From the NCBI GenBank assembly GCA_047975215.1, contig JBKEDD010000049.1:1-31367 (forward strand): a stretch of DNA of 31,367 bases. The letters run 5' to 3'. A model generated the notes under the pieces. That model saw only the letters and a program-made list of their open reading frames with translations, did no database searches and was not told the DNA's origin. This stretch comes from JAGRMG01 sp047975215. GTDB taxonomy: Bacteria; Pseudomonadota; Alphaproteobacteria; Rhodobacterales; Rhodobacteraceae. This document shows positions 14,370 through 24,790 of this stretch, in pieces; the first letter of the stretch is position 1, and every line of letters starts with the position of its first letter. The translations under genes and the position numbers were made by a program.

Positions 14370-17300
14370 TCAACGTGCATCCGACAGGGCTTGCGCGAGC
14401 GCCGCGTCGGCCTGCTTGCGCGCCGCTTCGGCGGCTTCGGCGCGTACCGGGCCATAGCCGCGAATGTCTTGCGGGGCAGCGAGAAAGGCCATCCCCGCAT
14501 CGCTGTTGCCCTGCGCGAATGCGGCCGCGGCACGGGGCAGCCCGGCCTCGTACCATGCCAGAAGCTCGCGGTGCATCCGCGCCTCGCCATGGTGGCCGAA
14601 CGGATTGAGGGCGTGCCCGCGCAGTCGCTTCATGCCCGCAAGCGTGCGCAGCAGCGGGCGCATCCATGGCCCGAAGGCCCGCTTGACGGGCCGGCCTCGG
14701 GCATCGCGGCGGGCCGGCAGCAGCGGCGGAGCCAGATGATGAACGATTTTGAAGTCGCCGTCGAATTCGCCCTTCAGCCGGTTCTCGAACGCCGGATCGC
14801 TCAGCAGGCGCGCCACTTCGAATTCGTCCTTGTAGGCCATCAGCTTGAACAATCCGGTGGCGGCGGCGCGCATCGCGTCCTCGACCATCGGTTCGGGCAG
14901 CGCGGCGCGCAACCTGTCCAGCGTCGTGCGGTAGCGCGCGCCATAGGCGGCATCCTGATAATCGGCAAGAAACGCGGCGCGCCGGTCGATCAGGGCCGCC
15001 AGCGATTCCTCTTTCGCCGCCCCGTCGCCGAGCAGCCCGGCCAGCCGGTCCGGCGCCACCGCCATCGCCCGGCCCAGAGCAAGGGCGGCGCGGTTCTTTT
15101 CGATCTGCACTCCGTTGAGTTCGATCGCCTGGCCAAGCGCGGCATCGCCGACCGGCACCAGCCCCTTCTGCCAGGCAAAGCCCAGCAGCATCACGTTGTC
15201 AAACACCGCATCGCCCAGCAGCGACTCGGCTGCGGCGTTGGCGTCGAAGGCGGACAGGTTGCCGGCCCCGATGCGCGCCGCGATGGCGGCCTCGCGCTCA
15301 TCGACCTTCAGTTGCGCATCGCGGTTCAGCACGACATCGCCCGTCGGCATCTCGGCGCGGTTCAGCACCAGCCGCGTGCCGGGGCGGTAATGCGCCGACG
15401 CCCTGGGCGCCGAGGATACCACGATATCGCAACCGATCACCGCATCCGCCGCGGCATCGTCGATCCGCACCTGGTTGAGCGCATCCGGCGCGGTGGCGAT
15501 GCGGATATAGCTCAGGACGGTGCCGAACTTCTGGGCGAAGCCGGTGAAATCCAGAACGCTGGCGCCCTTGCCTTCAAGATGCGCGGCCATCGTGACAAGC
15601 TGGCCCACGGTGACGACGCCGGTACCGCCGACGCCCGTAACCAGCAGATCGAACGGTTGGTCCAGTACCGGCAGGTCGGGTGCCGGCAACTCGGCAATCA
15701 ACGCGCCGATATCCAGACCCGGCGTTTCCTTCCTGCGCCTGCGCGCGCCTTCCACGGTCACGAAGCTGGGGCAGAACCCGTCGAGACACGAGAAGTCCTT
15801 GTTGCAACTGCTCAGGTTGATGCGCCGCTTGCGTCCGAACGGTGTGTCCAGCGGTTCCACGCTCAGGCAGTTCGAGGCGATCGAACAATCGCCGCAGCCC
15901 TCGCAGACCAGATCGTTGATCACGACGAAGCGCGCCGGATCCTCCATCTTGCCGCGCTTGCGGCGGCGCCGCTTTTCGGTGGCGCAGGTCTGTTCGTAGA
16001 TCAGCACCGTGACACCGGGAATTTCGCGCAGCTCGCGCTGCACCGCGTCAAGGTCGTGGCGGTCGTGAAACGACGTGCCGGCGGGAAAATCGCGGCGGTC
16101 GAACTTGCCTATGTCGTCGCTGACCAGCGCGATCCGGTTTACGCCCTCGGCGCGGCAGGTCTGGGCGATTCCCGACACCGAAACCGGGCCATCGACCGGC
16201 TGGCCGCCGGTCATCGCCACGGCGTCGTTATAGAGGATCTTGTAGGTGATGTTGCTGTTCGCCGCGACCGACTGGCGAATGGCCAGAGAACCCGAGTGGT
16301 ACCAGGTGCCTTCGCCGAGATTCTGGAACACGTGCTTGGCGCCGGTAAAGACCGAGGCCGCAGCATGGGGTACGCCTTCGCCGCCCATCTGGGCATAGCC
16401 GTCGGTGTTGCGGTTCATCCATGACGCCATGACGTGACAGCCGATGCCGCTGCCGGCGCGCGAGCCTTCGGGCACGCGGGTCGAGCTGTTGTGCGGACAG
16501 CCCGAACAGACATAGGGCGTGCGCGTGGCGCCGGCGACGTTCAGCAGCACCGGCGGTTCGCCGGTCAGCGCGGCGGCCTTGGCGGGGAGGTCCTCGCCGG
16601 GAAAGAACCGGTCCAGGCGGGCGGCAACGATGGGGGCAAGCAGCAGCGGACTCAACTCGCCCGTCCAGGGGATCAGCGGGTTGTTCTGGCTGTCGTATTT
16701 GCCCACCATGCGCTTGGGCTTGTCGCCCGGCCAGTCATAGAAGCACTCCTTGAGCTGGGATTCTATGATGCCGCGCTTTTCCTCGACCACCAGCACCTCT
16801 TGCTTGCCGCGCACGAAATCCAGCGCGTCGCGCCGCGCCAGCGGCCAGACCATGCCCACCTTGTAGATGTCTATTCCCAGGCGGCGGCAATTGCCTTCGT
16901 CCAGCCCCAGCAGGCGCAGCGCCTCCATCAGGTCGAGATGGCCCTTGCCCGTGGTGACGAAACCGAACCGCGCATCCTTCGTGTCGTAGATCCGCCGGTC
17001 GATCGGGTTGGCCTCGACAAAGGCGCGCACGGCGTCGAGCTTGTGGCCGATGCGAATCTCGATCCCCGGGCTGGGCAGGTCGCCGGTGCGTACATGCAGC
17101 CCGCCGGGGGGCGGGGTATGGTCGGGTTGAACGAACACCCGGTCCGGGCGCAGATCGACCGACCGGCCCGATTCGACCGTTTCCGAGATCGCCTTGAACC
17201 CGACCCAGGTGCCGGAGAACCGCGACAGCGCGATGCCGTATTCGCCGAACTCCATGTATTCCGCGACCGATGCGGGGTTCAGAACCGGCATGAACCACGC

Positions 17301-17807
17301 CAGGAACGCAGCATCGGACTGGTGGGGCATCGACGAGGATACGCAGCCGTGATCGTCGCCCGCGACCACCAGAACGCCGCCCTTCGGAGACGAACCATAG
17401 GCGTTGCCGTGTTTCAGGGCGTCGCCCGACCGGTCCACCCCCGGACCCTTGCCGTACCACATGGAAAACACGCCCTCGACCTCGGCCGCGGGGTCCAGCG
17501 ATGCCTGTTGCGCGCCCAGCACCAGGGTCGCGCCCAGGTCTTCGTTGACCGCCGGCATGAACGTGATGCGATCCTCTTTCAGCCGCTCCTTCGCCCGCCA
17601 AAGTTCCAGATCCACGCCGCCCAGCGGCGATCCGCGATAGCCCGAGATGAACCCGGCGGTGTTCAGCCCTGCCGCGCGGTCGCGGCGTGCCTGATCCAGC
17701 ATGATGCGCAGCAAGGCCTGCGTGCCGGTCAGGAACACCCGCCCGTCGGTCAGTGCATAGCGGTCTTCGAGCGCATAGGTGCGGAAATCGGGGTTGTGGC
17801 GGGCCAT
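14370..17807 (-). CDS. Indolepyruvate ferredoxin oxidoreductase, fused alpha-beta
   Basis: A 1145-residue enzyme that oxidatively decarboxylates indolepyruvate (and probably other aryl pyruvates) to the acyl-CoA, reducing ferredoxin; it serves aromatic amino-acid breakdown in the cytosol. The N-terminal half has the pyrimidine-binding and TPP-binding domains (GYRGSPLGGVDLEL near residue 45; CSGCPHNSSTRVPEG near 440). A Cys-rich cluster, CEGCGDCSIASNC, then SSCNKDFSCLDGFCPSF (about 640-690), suits Fe-S centres. The gamma-type domain begins near LLVTGVGGTGVVTVGQL (about 725). This fused IorA-IorB form is typical of proteobacteria. ATG 17807 is preferred; a GTG seven codons earlier has no ribosome site. 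It is divergent from an Lrp/AsnC regulator, its likely controller. The 677-aa and 485-aa opposite-strand frames are shadows. Confidence 0.92.
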   Translation of the reverse strand: MARHNPDFRTYALEDRYALTDGRVFLTGTQALLRIMLDQARRDRAAGLNTAGFISGYRGSPLGGVDLELWRAKERLKEDRITFMPAVNEDLGATLVLGAQQASLDPAAEVEGVFSMWYGKGPGVDRSGDALKHGNAYGSSPKGGVLVVAGDDHGCVSSSMPHQSDAAFLAWFMPVLNPASVAEYMEFGEYGIALSRFSGTWVGFKAISETVESGRSVDLRPDRVFVQPDHTPPPGGLHVRTGDLPSPGIEIRIGHKLDAVRAFVEANPIDRRIYDTKDARFGFVTTGKGHLDLMEALRLLGLDEGNCRRLGIDIYKVGMVWPLARRDALDFVRGKQEVLVVEEKRGIIESQLKECFYDWPGDKPKRMVGKYDSQNNPLIPWTGELSPLLLAPIVAARLDRFFPGEDLPAKAAALTGEPPVLLNVAGATRTPYVCSGCPHNSSTRVPEGSRAGSGIGCHVMASWMNRNTDGYAQMGGEGVPHAAASVFTGAKHVFQNLGEGTWYHSGSLAIRQSVAANSNITYKILYNDAVAMTGGQPVDGPVSVSGIAQTCRAEGVNRIALVSDDIGKFDRRDFPAGTSFHDRHDLDAVQRELREIPGVTVLIYEQTCATEKRRRRKRGKMEDPARFVVINDLVCEGCGDCSIASNCLSVEPLDTPFGRKRRINLSSCNKDFSCLDGFCPSFVTVEGARRRRKETPGLDIGALIAELPAPDLPVLDQPFDLLVTGVGGTGVVTVGQLVTMAAHLEGKGASVLDFTGFAQKFGTVLSYIRIATAPDALNQVRIDDAAADAVIGCDIVVSSAPRASAHYRPGTRLVLNRAEMPTGDVVLNRDAQLKVDEREAAIAARIGAGNLSAFDANAAAESLLGDAVFDNVMLLGFAWQKGLVPVGDAALGQAIELNGVQIEKNRAALALGRAMAVAPDRLAGLLGDGAAKEESLAALIDRRAAFLADYQDAAYGARYRTTLDRLRAALPEPMVEDAMRAAATGLFKLMAYKDEFEVARLLSDPAFENRLKGEFDGDFKIVHHLAPPLLPARRDARGRPVKRAFGPWMRPLLRTLAGMKRLRGHALNPFGHHGEARMHRELLAWYEAGLPRAAAAFAQGNSDAGMAFLAAPQDIRGYGPVRAEAAEAARKQADAALAQALSDAR

Positions 17808-17890
17808 GGTGCGGGATGTCCTGTTCACGGATTGCGGGTATCGCGAGAAAATAGACCGGGCTGTTCGGAAAGTCGTTCCGCGTTGGTTTG

Positions 17891-17936
17891 ATTTTCCGGG
17901 GGATCGGGGATAGTTCGGTCAGAATTGGTGGAAAAT
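17891..17936. promoter_or_regulatory. Inverted repeat between ior and the Lrp/AsnC gene
   Basis: ATTTTCC (17891-17897) and GGAAAAT (17930-17936) are a perfect inverted pair about 39 bases apart, roughly four helical turns, in the shared promoter region. This would suit a wrapped Lrp-type octamer. The assignment is inferred from position. Confidence 0.35.
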
Positions 17937-17945
17937 TCGAACAGG

Positions 17946-18419
17946 ATGACCGATACGATGCAGCTTGACCCGCGCGATCTTCGCATTCTCGATCTGTTGC
18001 AACGCGACTGCCGCGTCTCGAACGCCGATCTGGCGGGCGCGGTTGGAATGTCGGCCTCGGCGTTGTGGCGCCGGGTGCGTGCGCTGGAAGAGGCCGGCGT
18101 GATCGTTCGCTATGGCGCCGTGATCGACCCCGAGGCGATGGGGCTGGGATTCCAGGCCATCGTGCATGTGCATCTGACCCGGCACGATCCGGACCGGATC
18201 GTCGAATTCATCCGCGCCGTCGAGGCGCGCCCCGAAGTGCAGGAATGCTATGCCACGACCGGGCAATCAGACTATCACCTGCGGGTGCTGTGCCGCGATC
18301 TCGACGCCTATAACAGGTTTCTCGAGGCCTTCCTGTTCCGCCAGCCGGCGGTGGCCAGCGCCCAGACCAACGTCGTGCTGCGCACGATCAAGCGCGGCGG
18401 AAAGGTAAGCAGCCGGTAG
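17946..18419 (+). CDS. Lrp/AsnC family transcriptional regulator
   Basis: A 157-residue feast/famine regulator. The N-terminal helix-turn-helix shows LDPRDLRILDLLQRDCRVSNADLA and MSASALWRRVRALEEAGVI. The C-terminal RAM (effector-binding) domain begins near residue 65 and includes YATTGQSDYHLRVLCRD. The start is uncertain: ATG 17946 is given, but TTG 17925, GTG 17928 and ATG 17958 are in frame and none has a clear ribosome site. It is divergent from the indolepyruvate oxidoreductase and so is likely to sense an amino acid or its keto acid and to control that gene. Its 3' end is convergent with the ABC permease gene. Confidence 0.9.
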   Translation: MTDTMQLDPRDLRILDLLQRDCRVSNADLAGAVGMSASALWRRVRALEEAGVIVRYGAVIDPEAMGLGFQAIVHVHLTRHDPDRIVEFIRAVEARPEVQECYATTGQSDYHLRVLCRDLDAYNRFLEAFLFRQPAVASAQTNVVLRTIKRGGKVSSR

Positions 18420-18473
18420 GCCATGCGCGCGTAGCCGGCGCCAAAACCCGACCCGCGGTGCGCAAGCGCGGTT

Positions 18474-19268
18474 TCATGCGCGCCAGCGCAGCAGGCGGCG
18501 TTCGGCCTGCCCGATGATCCAGCTGGTCAGAACCCCCAGAACCGAAAGGATCACCACGCCGGCGAACAGGCGTTCCAGGTCGTACAGCGATCCGGCCTGA
18601 AGGATATAGGCGCCAATGCCGTATTCGGCGCCCAGCATTTCAGCGGCGACCAGCAGGATGATACCTATGGCAAGGCTGACCCGCAGCCCCGACAGAATGC
18701 CGGGCAGGGCGCCGGGAAGCACGATCTTGCGCACGATCGAAAACCACTTCAGGCCAAAGCTCTGCCCCATGCGCACCAGCGAGCGGTCGACATTGTCCAC
18801 CGCGCCATAGGTCGCAACCACCGTCGGTGTGAAGGTACCCAGCGCGATCAGCGCGTATTTGCTCGCCTCGTCGATGCCGAACCAGATCACGAACAGCGGC
18901 AGCAGCGCGATCTTCGGAATCGGAAAGATCGCCGCCACCAGCGGAACCAGCCCGGCCCGAACATACGAGAACAGCCCGATCATGACGCCCACGGCAATGC
19001 CCGCCGACACACCCAACAGGCTGCCCACGGCTAGGCGCGACAGCGAGGGCGCGAGATGTGTCCAGAGCAACCCCGAAGTTGCCAGTTCGGCCAGCGTCGC
19101 GCCCACGTCCGAGGGCACCGGCAGCGTCAGGTTCGAAATCCAGCCCGCCCGCGTGCCCCATTCGATCAGCGCCAGCAGCAGCGCGAACACCGCGATGCCG
19201 GCGCCGCGTTTTGCCACAGGGGCAAAGCCGCCGCCGCGAAACGGTACCGGGCGGGCTGGTTCAGCCAT
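18474..19268 (-). CDS. ABC transporter permease, SsuC/TauC-like
   Basis: A 264-residue inner-membrane permease with about six hydrophobic segments. The cytoplasmic EAA-type loop that contacts the ATPase is visible around SFGLKWFSIVRKIVLPGALPGILSGLRVSLA (about 165-195). The family imports taurine, alkanesulfonates, nitrate or pyrimidine precursors; the ligand here is unknown. The start overlaps the stop of the ATPase gene by eight bases, showing translational coupling within the operon. Confidence 0.9.
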   Translation of the reverse strand: MAEPARPVPFRGGGFAPVAKRGAGIAVFALLLALIEWGTRAGWISNLTLPVPSDVGATLAELATSGLLWTHLAPSLSRLAVGSLLGVSAGIAVGVMIGLFSYVRAGLVPLVAAIFPIPKIALLPLFVIWFGIDEASKYALIALGTFTPTVVATYGAVDNVDRSLVRMGQSFGLKWFSIVRKIVLPGALPGILSGLRVSLAIGIILLVAAEMLGAEYGIGAYILQAGSLYDLERLFAGVVILSVLGVLTSWIIGQAERRLLRWRA

Positions 19269-20028
19269 CCAGCAATTCCCGGTCGGCCGCCTGCGCCTCT
19301 TCCTTCATCAGATCCCAAAGGCGGGTCTGCACTTTGTCAAGGTCGGGATCGCCGGCGCGTCGTTCGGCGATCGGCCGATCCAGCGCGATCACCTCGCGCA
19401 GCCGCCCCGGACGGCGCGACAGCACCGCGACACGATGGCCCAGCCGTACTGCCTCGGTCAGGTTGTGGGTGACGTAAACCCCCGTAAACCGTTGCCTTTC
19501 CCACAGGGCGATCAGATCCTCCATCAGCAACTCGCGGGTCTGCGCGTCCAGCGCCGAAAGCGGCTCGTCCAGCAGCATTACCGCCGGGTTCACCGCCAGC
19601 GCCCTTGCAATCGCGACCCGCTGTTTCATGCCGCCCGACAACTGCCGCGGCAGGGCGTTGGCGAAATCCGACAGCTTGGTGCGCGCCAGCACGTCGGCGA
19701 TCACCCCCCGGGCGGCGGCGCCGCGAATGCCGTGATCCTCCAGCACCAGCGCGATGTTGCCCGCGACCGTGCGCCACGGCAGCAGCGCGAAATCCTGGAA
19801 CACGAAGGTCAGCGGGTTCAGGCAGCCCTCCGGCGGATCGCCCGATTGCAGAACCTGGCCCCCGTCCGGCCGCTCCAGCCCGCCGATCAGCCGCAGCAGG
19901 GTGGACTTGCCGCAGCCCGAGGGCCCGATCACGCACAGGATCTCGCCCGCCGGGATATGCAGCGAGATGTCCTGCAACACCGGCATGCCGCCATAGCGGT
20001 GGCCGATCCGTTCCAGTGTCAGTTCCAT
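19261..20028 (-). CDS. ABC transporter ATPase, SsuB/TauB-like
   Basis: A 255-residue cytoplasmic ATPase. Walker A is GPSGCGKST (residues 35-43), the Q-loop is in FVFQDFALLPWRTV near residue 88, the signature LSGGMKQRVAIARAL lies near 130, Walker B is AVMLLDEPLSALD near 155, and the switch His is in VYVTHNLTEA near 187. The LPWRTV and MLLDEP context is typical of NitT/TauT-type importers. It lies between the permease gene (8-base overlap) and the binding-protein gene (28 bases apart). Confidence 0.93.
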   Translation of the reverse strand: MELTLERIGHRYGGMPVLQDISLHIPAGEILCVIGPSGCGKSTLLRLIGGLERPDGGQVLQSGDPPEGCLNPLTFVFQDFALLPWRTVAGNIALVLEDHGIRGAAARGVIADVLARTKLSDFANALPRQLSGGMKQRVAIARALAVNPAVMLLDEPLSALDAQTRELLMEDLIALWERQRFTGVYVTHNLTEAVRLGHRVAVLSRRPGRLREVIALDRPIAERRAGDPDLDKVQTRLWDLMKEEAQAADRELLDG

Positions 20029-20056
20029 GCGCGACAGACGGGCGCGGCGGCGCGCC

Positions 20057-21070
20057 TCACACCATCTTCACATAGGAGGAATCGACCAGGGTGTCGAAGG
20101 TGATGCTGTCCTTGATCAGCCCTTCGGATTTGAACCAGTCGAACTGATCCAGAACCGAACCCCTGTTCAGCGCCGCATTCGCGTTGATGCGCATCGCGCC
20201 GTTGATGATCGAGGGTGCGGCCTTTTCATAGGGCCGGTCGGCATAGACGTATTTGTGGATCAGCCGGACCATGTCCTCGGAGGCCGCCTCGCCCGCGGTC
20301 CTGTCCACCAGCGCGGCGTTGAAGTCGTCGGCCCCGCGCGAAAAGGCGCGCAGGAACGCTTCGGTCCTGGCGCGCTGCCCGGTGGCGTTGGCCTCGGATG
20401 TAAACACGGTCGTCACCTGATAGCCGGGCAGGTAGTCGGCCACGTTGCCGATGATATGCACCGCGCCGCTGCCGGCCAGTGGCTTGGCGATATGGGGCAC
20501 GATCGACCAGGCGTCGATCTGGCCCGACTTCAGCGCGCCGATGATGGCACCGACCTTCTGCAACGGCTTGAAGGTCACACTCGCGCCTTCCGCCCCGGCG
20601 ATCCTGGCACCCATGTAATGAAACGACGAACCCGCCTGCGTGATGCCGAAACTCTTGCCGTCCAGCGCATGCGGGCTGGTCAGCCCGGCCTGAAACGCGG
20701 CATCCGACGCCAGGATCTTCTGCCCGTCGATCCCCTTTTCCTCGCTCAGCGCGCCGCCGATCACCCTGGCCGCGCCCTTCTCGGCCAGGCTGATCAGCCC
20801 GCCCGAGATCGCCGTGACCGCGTAGTCGGCATCGCCCGAGGCGATCGCCACCGCCATCGGCTGCGCCGCCTCGAAGAACCTGAATTCGACATCCAGCCCC
20901 TCGTCGGAGAAGTAGCCGCGCTCGAAGGCGACAAAGCTGGCCGCATGGCTGGTGAATCGCAGCGCGCCCACCGTCAGTCCGGTACCGGCCAGCGCCGGCC
21001 TCCCCAGAACCGGCAGCGCCGCCGCGCCGCCTGCCAGCGCCAGCGCGCCGCGCCTTGTGAAATCGGTCAT
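20057..21070 (-). CDS. ABC transporter substrate-binding protein, NMT1/SsuA-like
   Basis: A 337-residue periplasmic binding protein. The N-terminus TRRGALALAGGAAALPVLGRPALA is a twin-arginine (Tat) signal, so it is probably exported folded. The mature part has the two-lobed NMT1/SsuA fold, with GALRFTSHAASFVAFERGYFSDEGL near residue 40, EFRFFEAAQPMAVAIASGDADYAVTA near 70 and KSFGITQAGSSFHYM near 140. The ligand is not deducible; sulfonates, taurine and thiamine-pyrimidine precursors are all possible. ATG 21070 is preferred since GGAGG lies eight bases upstream; the ATG six bases earlier is too close to that site. It is the first gene of the transporter set. Confidence 0.88.
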   Translation of the reverse strand: MTDFTRRGALALAGGAAALPVLGRPALAGTGLTVGALRFTSHAASFVAFERGYFSDEGLDVEFRFFEAAQPMAVAIASGDADYAVTAISGGLISLAEKGAARVIGGALSEEKGIDGQKILASDAAFQAGLTSPHALDGKSFGITQAGSSFHYMGARIAGAEGASVTFKPLQKVGAIIGALKSGQIDAWSIVPHIAKPLAGSGAVHIIGNVADYLPGYQVTTVFTSEANATGQRARTEAFLRAFSRGADDFNAALVDRTAGEAASEDMVRLIHKYVYADRPYEKAAPSIINGAMRINANAALNRGSVLDQFDWFKSEGLIKDSITFDTLVDSSYVKMV

Positions 21071-21140
21071 CGTCATTCCCTCCCCTCATCTGCCGGGGTC
21101 ACGATACGTGCCCTCGCACCGGTTGCGCAATCCGAATGCG

Positions 21141-21180
21141 CCCCCCGGCTTCTTTCTGGTCGAAAATACTCCAATCCCCC
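21141..21180. repeat. Rhodobacterales-type extragenic motif
   Basis: Read on the minus strand the segment contains GGAGTATTTTCGACCAGAA and then AGAAGCC, flanked by G-rich runs. I recall similar GGAGTATTT...AGAAAGAAG blocks between genes in many Rhodobacteraceae. Only one copy is seen here, so the repeat character rests on memory and needs a genome search. Confidence 0.35.
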
Positions 21181-21212
21181 GGTCGCGCCATGGCGCATCG
21201 CCCGCTTTCCCG

Positions 21213-21860
21213 TCACCCCGCCAGCAGCCGCAGCCCCTGGGTCACGTCCGATCTTATCGCCAGCCGCAGCCCCGGTTCGTCGCCGGCCCTGAGCGCGGCG
21301 ATGATCGCCTTGTGAAAACGCGGCGGTTCGGCCCTTTGCAGACGGCCATACAGCACCCGCATGGTCGGGCCGAGTTGCAGCCAGACGGTTTCGGCCATTG
21401 CCAGCATCGCCGGCGCCTGCGCGCGCAGATACAGGGCGCGGTGAAATTCGAGATTGGTGCGGATATAGCCGACAGGGTCGCGCCTGGCGACCATTTCGGC
21501 CACGGACCTGTCGATACTCTGCATCCGGTCGATAAGTGCCATGTGCGCGCGGGGCAGGGCGCGGCTGGCCAGTTCGACTTCGAGCAGCCCCCGCAGCGCC
21601 GCCAGTTCCTCGATCCGCTCGTTGCTCTGCTCGGGTGTCGAGACGCGGCCGGAGGCCGACTGGAACAGCGCGCCTTCGGCCACCAGCCGGCGCAGTGCCT
21701 CGCGCGCCGGGGTCATCGAAAGGCCATGCTCGCGCCCGATCCCGCGCAGGGTCAGCGCCTGGCCGGGGGCGAGATCGCCACACATGATCCGCGTGCGCAG
21801 GGTACGGTAGATGCGGTCATGGGCCGAACTGGCGTCGGCGGGGCGCTTGAGGCTGGTCAT
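21213..21860 (-). CDS. GntR family regulator (FCD type)
   Basis: A 215-residue DNA-binding regulator. The winged helix-turn-helix spans about residues 15-75, with RIMCGDLAPGQALTLRGIGREHGLSMTPAREALRRLVAEG. The C-terminal all-helical FCD ligand domain follows, with its acidic and His metal/ligand positions in LRGLLEVELA, NLEFHRALY and FHKAIIAAL. ATG 21860 is chosen; a TTG six codons earlier is an unlikely start, and neither has a strong ribosome site. It is directly upstream of and co-oriented with the transporter genes, which it probably regulates according to the imported compound. Confidence 0.9.
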   Translation of the reverse strand: MTSLKRPADASSAHDRIYRTLRTRIMCGDLAPGQALTLRGIGREHGLSMTPAREALRRLVAEGALFQSASGRVSTPEQSNERIEELAALRGLLEVELASRALPRAHMALIDRMQSIDRSVAEMVARRDPVGYIRTNLEFHRALYLRAQAPAMLAMAETVWLQLGPTMRVLYGRLQRAEPPRFHKAIIAALRAGDEPGLRLAIRSDVTQGLRLLAG

Positions 21861-21915
21861 GGGCGAATGTGGTCGCAAAAACCGCGCGGGTCAATGCGGC
21901 ATGCGCCCCGCGCCA

Positions 21916-22602
21916 TCAGCCGTCGAACCGGTAGCGGTGCAGTTCGGCGCCATGGGCGCGCAGCCAGCGGCGCGGCGCGGCAGGCGGGCCGTACAGCCGG
22001 TACACATGGGCCCAGAACGCGGCCGAATGGTTCATCTCGGCCAGATGCGCGACCTCGTGCGCAGCCACGTAGTCCAGGATCTGCGGCGGCGCCAGCACCA
22101 GACGCCACGAGAACATCAGCGCGCCCCGCCCCGAACACGAGCCCCAGCGGGACCGGGTATCGCGCAGCGTGATACGGCCATATCGCCGCCCCAGCGCGGC
22201 GGCATGGCGGTCGGCGGCGGCGGTCAGCCGGTCACGCGCCAGATCCGTAAGCCAGGCGCGCAGGCGCGCCGCCACGGCATCGCCGGGAACCGCCAGTTCC
22301 GCCCCGGAAAGCTCCACCCGCCGCCCGGGCGCGGCGATGATGCGGCGCGTCACGCCCTCGACCGGGATAGTCGCGCCGATGGCGGCGCGCACGCTGTCGG
22401 GCCGCCCGGCCAGATGGTCCCGGATCCAGCCGGCGCGTTCCTCGGCAAAGGCCAGCGCCTCGGCTTCTGCGACCCCGGCGGGCAGCGTCAGGGTCACGCG
22501 CCCGTCAAGCGCCGAGACCCGCAGGCTGATGCGCCGCGCCCGCGCCGAGCGGCGCAGGATCAGCGGGACCGGCGGGGTGCCTGGCAGGCGGTGTGTGGCC
22601 AT
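21916..22602 (-). CDS. YgjP-like M48-family metallopeptidase domain protein
   Basis: A 228-residue protein of the DUF45/YgjP group. The zinc motif is HEVAH with His182 and His186 as ligands and Glu183 as the catalytic residue; the following NHSAAFW supplies the family's third His (192). Upstream blocks RRSARARRISLRVSALDGRVTLTLP and RDTRSRWGSCSGRGALMFSWRLVLAP are diagnostic. ATG 22602 is chosen because AAGGAGG lies seven bases upstream; an earlier frame start has no site. The physiological substrate of the family is not known. It lies upstream of the GntR gene in the same direction, and is divergent from the FYDLN gene. Confidence 0.92.
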   Translation of the reverse strand: MATHRLPGTPPVPLILRRSARARRISLRVSALDGRVTLTLPAGVAEAEALAFAEERAGWIRDHLAGRPDSVRAAIGATIPVEGVTRRIIAAPGRRVELSGAELAVPGDAVAARLRAWLTDLARDRLTAAADRHAAALGRRYGRITLRDTRSRWGSCSGRGALMFSWRLVLAPPQILDYVAAHEVAHLAEMNHSAAFWAHVYRLYGPPAAPRRWLRAHGAELHRYRFDG

Positions 22603-22700
22603 GGCGGCGCCTCCTTGCGCAAAGGCTTTGACAGTGTCGGCCTCATATGGCACGAGGCCGGAATCGCCGATGCGACTCAAGCCAAATCAGAGGGATTCAC

Positions 22701-23024
22701 ATGCCCAAGGAAGAATGGGGTGTAAAGCGCCTTTGCCCGACCACCGGCAAACGGTTCTACGACCTGAACAAGACCCCGATCGTCAGCCCCTACACGGGCG
22801 AGGTGGTGGAGTATGACGCGCAGAAATCGCGCATGATCGCCGCCGATGCCGAGGACGCGGTGACGGCAAAGGCCAAGAAGGCCGCGGTGGACGATGACGA
22901 CGCGGTACTGGATGACGACGATGTCGATGTCGATCTGGGCGACGACGTTCTCGACGATGACGACGATGACGATAATGTCTCGCTCGACGACATCGCCGAC
23001 GTATCCAGCGACGACGACGACTGA
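22701..23024 (+). CDS. FYDLN-acid domain protein (TIGR02300)
   Basis: A 107-residue protein conserved in alphaproteobacteria and of unknown function. The N-terminus has GVKRLCPTTGKRFYDLNKTPIVSPYTGE, the motif that names the family; eukaryote-like zinc-ribbon features are hinted at, but only one Cys is present. From about residue 65 to the end the protein is nearly all Asp, giving a highly acidic, probably disordered tail. ATG 22701 has GAGGGA a few bases upstream; an earlier in-frame ATG lies upstream of this site. A clear terminator follows. Confidence 0.92.
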   Translation: MPKEEWGVKRLCPTTGKRFYDLNKTPIVSPYTGEVVEYDAQKSRMIAADAEDAVTAKAKKAAVDDDDAVLDDDDVDVDLGDDVLDDDDDDDNVSLDDIADVSSDDDD

Positions 23025-23060
23025 TCGCGCTGTCGGGTGGCCGGTTCGCGACGCCGGCCT

Positions 23061-23087
23061 GCCCCGACCGCATCGCGGGGCGTTTTT
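23061..23087 (+). terminator. Intrinsic terminator after FYDLN gene
   Basis: GCCCCG (23061-23066) pairs with CGGGGC (23076-23081), followed by G and five T. This is a proper hairpin plus T-tract, 37 bases after the stop codon, and separates the FYDLN gene from the tRNA gene. Confidence 0.8.
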
Positions 23088-23159
23088 GGGCTTGCACTCG
23101 CCGCCGCCGTTACCTAAACGACCGGAGTGAACGCGCCGGCACCGCACGCCGCGAAACTT

Positions 23160-24772
<1,613 letters not shown>

Positions 24773-24790
24773 CGTACCTCCAGCCTGCCG

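Noticed and set aside
14391..17891. Two long open frames (677 and 485 codons) on the plus strand
   Set aside because: They are antisense to the indolepyruvate oxidoreductase and show no motif of their own.
21071..21212. TPP riboswitch upstream of the NMT1-like transporter
   Set aside because: The CUGAGA core of the TPP aptamer is absent on the transcribed strand.
18829..21292. Two open frames of over 400 codons on the plus strand
   Set aside because: They lie opposite the ABC transporter genes, which are well supported.
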